From contig NC_057767.1 in NCBI RefSeq assembly GCF_010389155.1, positions 10,089,765-10,153,764 on the forward strand: DNA of 64,000 nucleotides, given 5' to 3'. Source of the DNA: Erigeron canadensis (Eukaryota > Streptophyta > Magnoliopsida > Asterales > Asteraceae). Within the stretch, counting starts at the first letter, position 1. Each line of letters opens with the position of its first letter. Below, one piece after another: positions 61,086-64,000 of the stretch. The position numbers and the translations under genes are program-made. The notes beneath the pieces are model-generated. The model was not told the origin of the DNA, did not search any database, and saw only the letters and a program-made list of their open reading frames with translations.

Positions 61086-62462
61086 TCATTCTTCATTGTC
61101 GTCTTCAGCATCCCCGCCAGCAGCCTTCTTTGCAACTGTCTTTTGGTTCTTTCGTTTCACTCTTCCAGGACAACCACCACCAAATGGACTAGTGAGTGAG
61201 AAATCGATATGCTTTTTGTTGGGGAAAATTCGTGAATAACGAACAGATGACCGGATATAATCAAACTCTGAAAGGCGTGTAATCACTTTCAGATTGAATC
61301 AATTTGGCGGTTCACCCAAACTATTCAATCGGATACAATTCAGAGAATTAAGAACGTTCTCTGTGTTTATTATTTGAGAGAAAAGAACCAAAAAGAAAGA
61401 AGAAAAGAGAATGACCAGAAATCTTATTACGGGGTGTATAAATCCACCAAAACGGCAGTTATTTGCAAGGTTTCGAAATTGCCATTTTTAGTCCCTCAAG
61501 TTCCGAAAATTTAATTTTCGGAGGGATTTTTACTATAGCAATTTAATGGAAATAAAAAATTTTACTATAGCTCGACCCCAGCCAGGGGTTGCCGCCCCTT
61601 GGACCCCGCTCATAGGGGCGCTGCCCCCGGACCCCCGTACCCCCTAAGGTCATAATAAATTCAAATATGCGTGCACTCCGCACCATCAATCCTATATGAT
61701 GTATTATTATGACAATACTGATCAAACAAGTTAACCCAATTACACAAAAATATCCAACACTTTTTGCTGTCCACCCTCACCATGAAGGATGGCACATTGA
61801 CCACCTGCCTTCCAACCTTGCAACCCAACAACAGATCATGGTGTTAAATCACTCAAAAAAAAATGTTGGAACAACAGAAGTTTATTAATAAGGCATCCAG
61901 CGGCAAGGCGTTAGATTCCAAAAAGGTACAATTACAAGAAATCTAGATAAACATTTTCAAAAAAAACACAAGACTATTTGAAACTACTTTCCAACTGCTG
62001 ACAGATTTCATAAGTACTACCAAAATGAGTAACCATAACTAATATCAAAAACTATATCAATAACTAAGCAAAAAGATTCTGAATTAAAAAAGTACTTGAT
62101 GAGAACACGGGCATGGTGAATAGAGTTGGCCATAGCAGTTTTAAAAACAAGTGTCTGAAGACGACGTTCCAAAAAGTTTTCAACATTAAGGGCCAGGACA
62201 TAATCAAGTTTGTTCTGACTTTCATCCAAAAGACCATATCGTTTCATTCTCCTCATAAGTGCTTCTCCTTCAAAGATCCTACGGGGGTCCTTCTTATCAA
62301 GGGTCAAAAGCATTCTTGCAGCATTACGAACGCGGCTAAGAAAATACTGAATCCTCCATAGCTCCCTTTTGCCTCGAAGACCATACTCTCCAATAGGTTT
62401 CAACTCACCATCCAAACGTTCCTTCTCATAAGGACAACGTGGCTTCTTAAATGTCTTACCAT
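61086..62462 (-). pseudogene. RPS9: 40S ribosomal protein S9 copy, exon split by solo LTR
   Basis: The minus-strand exon 62095-62462 gives [40 protein letters not shown] and [17 protein letters not shown], then HHARVLI, which is RPS9 throughout. After an intron-like gap, 61765-61816 gives VGRQVVNVPSFMVRVDS. A solo LTR intervenes, then 61086-61211 gives [14 protein letters not shown] to AEDDNEE and stop. RPS9 is a small-subunit protein near the mRNA entry site. Odd points are that the usual first exon is not found, RQRHIR is not seen between the exons, and there are several unusual substitutions (RCPY, KTAM). The insertion makes this copy inactive unless the LTR is spliced out. Confidence 0.88.
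61217..61759. mobile_element. Solo LTR in the RPS9 exon, TSD CTTTT
   Basis: It starts TGTTGGGGAAAATTCG and ends AAATATCCAACA. CTTTT flanks both sides (61212-61216 and 61760-61764). Deleting it with one CTTTT restores the RPS9 sequence exactly in frame (MVRVDS joins KKHIDF). The 543-bp LTR holds a GC-rich patch (about 61566-61645) that is unusual for the region. TGTTGG...CCAACA ends fit copia-type LTRs. Confidence 0.93.
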
Positions 62463-63214
62463 CTAATTTATTAAACCACATTTTAACAACCAAGTGTGAT
62501 CATTATAGAACAACAAAAAACTATAAGATTCCAATCAACAAATAAATCGCAGTTAATAACAACAAAAAATGCGGAAATGAAAAAAATAAGCACTTATTTA
62601 TGTGCTAAAACATAAGTCATTAACAGATCAATATATAGATATAGATATATAAATGAATGTATGTATGAATTGATAAGAAAGAGGAATTTTGTGTGCGGAC
62701 ACGACATTTTTCAAGACGTATGGTGTAACTACGAACCATTGCTTTTGAATTTGTAAATATACGAAAACCGGAGTCTAAGACACTGGTCTTGTGTTTTGAG
62801 GGCAAAGTTGGTGTCTAAGACACCGGTTTTATGTTAGGTGTCACTTTTCCATACAAAGCCGGTGTCTTAGACACCGGTCTTCTAATCTTACTTTCAAAGT
62901 CGGTTTCCAAGAGTCTGGTTTCCTCGTTTCCTTCTCAACGGGGTTTTAAAAAACTGTTTATTTTTAAAAGGTAGCATGCGACCTGAAGAGTGCTTATGCA
63001 TGTTTAATTTAATCTAATGAGTTTGTATATATATTGAAGAGTAAGAGTATGACACATTTATACATATTATTATTATGGTCATGTTATATTTTTTATATCG
63101 ATGATTTTTGTAAGCATTTTATTTAAAAACATAGAAATCATAAAAGTTACACATTTTATTTAAAAACATATAAATCATACATTTTATTTAACAAACACAT
63201 AGAAAGCATACATT
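62463..63214. other. Upstream of RPS9 copy, includes palindrome cluster
   Basis: No ORF. It contains GATATAGATATATA-type repeats at 62635-62650 and the GTGTCTAAGACAC cluster listed separately. Confidence 0.5.
62768..62938. repeat. Four copies of a CCGGTGTCT-AGACACCGG palindrome
   Basis: Copies lie at about 62768-62787, 62808-62826, 62859-62877 and 62920-62938, each in a local context of AAAG/TTT. The third is a perfect palindrome around one T, and the others carry one to several changes. Confidence 0.85.
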
Positions 63215-63545
63215 TTATCCTCTATTAGGACACCTACTCCTATTATGACCATATTCACTACAAATACCACATTTTCTTGATTGTTTGGAACTATTGTCGG
63301 GATTATCCCTCTCATTTCGGAATCGTCTTGTTTGTCTCCCCTCCCCCTTTGAGTGACCATTCTAGATGAATCTGCCTTAATCATCCAACTTGGCTCATTC
63401 CAATAAGCGACGTCTTGAAGCGGATTCAATGTTGCTTGATATTGGCTTTTCCACGTCCTCCTTGTGTAGTATCTACTTAGCATGTCACTTACATTCGTAT
63501 CGGTATGCCCACAAACACCAATTGCATGAGAACAAGGAAACCTTT
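63215..63545 (-). pseudogene. MULE transposase C-terminus: SWIM and zinc knuckle
   Basis: The minus strand gives FPCSHAIGVCGHTDTNVSDM, the end of a SWIM zinc finger, then RYYTRRTWKSQYQATLNPL and YWNEPSW, the usual tail of plant MuDR-type transposases. After a shift in a G-rich run (63345-63356) the frame continues to KCGICSEYGHNRSRCPNRG, a CCHC knuckle, and stop at 63215. Only this C-terminal part is present, so it is a fragment. FAR1-related genes share SWIM domains, but the knuckle tail favours MULE. Confidence 0.78.
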
Positions 63546-63629
63546 GAGTTTACCAAAGTAAGGAAATAATGTGCTCGTGATAAAGAAGTTGGAAATGGTA
63601 ACTTTGCAAACTTTGCTCTAATATAAAAG

Positions 63630-64000
63630 TCACAAAAAATTATTCTTGGAATTGTAATTAACATTCATGTTAGGAAATTTTACACATGATGAATGTCCAA
63701 GTCTCTTATGCCATGTGGTCGAACTAACTGCCATAGCTTGTCTCTCTTTCTTCAATACTCCCATTCGATAAAGACCGTCGATGCAACTACCCGCTCCAAT
63801 CAAGCTCCTCGTTTGCAAGCCCTGTATGACAAAAAAGTCGGGAAAAAACGTGATTGCACAATGCAAATCTTTGGTTAGTCGCCTTACAGAGATAAGATTG
63901 CATCTTAAATTAGGAACAAATAAGACATCTTTAATTTTGACACCCCCTTGCAGAAGGGCTTTCCCATTCCCCTTTACAGGGACATTTTTGCCATTTGCAA
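63630..64000 (-). pseudogene. Ty1/copia fragment (protease end to GAG-pre-integrase), runs off edge
   Basis: From the window edge the minus strand reads LQGGVKIKDVLFVPNLRCNL, then LIGAGSCIDGLYRMGVLKKE and TTWHKRLGHSSCVKFPNM. This is the segment before the integrase of a copia polyprotein. It stops being copia-like at about 63660, so integrase is cut off on the left. The rest may lie beyond the right edge. Confidence 0.82.

Overview
This window is nuclear DNA from a flowering plant, most likely a eudicot. A daisy-family (Asteraceae-like) source is my inference from the repeat types and general style, not something the sequence proves. The support for a plant is AT-rich DNA with spliceosomal introns, plant DUF4408 and SABATH methyltransferase genes, and Ty3/gypsy, Ty1/copia, CACTA, hAT, MULE, Helitron and SINE elements. 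There is no operon structure, no rRNA and no CRISPR array.

Only two host genes look intact: an intronless DUF4408 protein (42734-43369, +) and a four-exon SABATH carboxyl methyltransferase of 363 aa (57208-59567, +). Two more host-type genes are broken. One is an RPA1-like OB-fold gene (12054-12739, -). The other is a 40S ribosomal protein S9 copy (61086-62462, -) whose coding exon is split by a solo LTR with a 5-bp target duplication.

Layout. 0-1.8 kb: 3' end of a gypsy element (integrase). 1.8-2.8 kb: hAT transposase fossil. 3-6 kb: LTR-like leader sequence, including three perfect hairpins that share one loop but have different, still perfectly paired stems. 6-8.2 kb: a CACTA-type foldback MITE nested in a larger foldback, then an hAT-type MITE. 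8.4-9.2 kb: first copy of a duplicated block. 9.8-10.7 kb: a SINE and a small Helitron. 12-14.3 kb: RPA1-like remnant and LINE 3' end. 15.7-16 kb: PIF/Harbinger-like MITE. 17.3-23.3 kb: a complete but internally deleted CACTA transposon with an AAA target duplication and a stop-interrupted transposase. 24.6-27.5 kb: a 2.9-kb solo LTR with a TTTAC target duplication and two internal tandem arrays. 31.5-40.9 kb: second copy of the duplicated block, hit first by a SINE and then by a young 8.1-kb copia element (TSD CTTTT; LTRs differ by one substitution and 6 nt of indels). 41.8-42.5 kb: hAT-type element. 45-48.4 kb: SINE and Helitrons. 49.8-53.5 kb: degenerate reverse transcriptase element that lacks the YLDD catalytic motif and is split by a MITE. 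54.5-56.7 kb: Helitron nested in an hAT-like element. 57.2-59.6 kb: SABATH gene. 60-62.5 kb: hAT fossil and the RPS9 pseudogene. 63.2-64 kb: MULE transposase tail and a copia fragment running off the edge.

The genes do not form a pathway. The window is best read as layered transposon insertions around two working genes, and many insertions can be dated relative to one another from nesting and target-site duplications.
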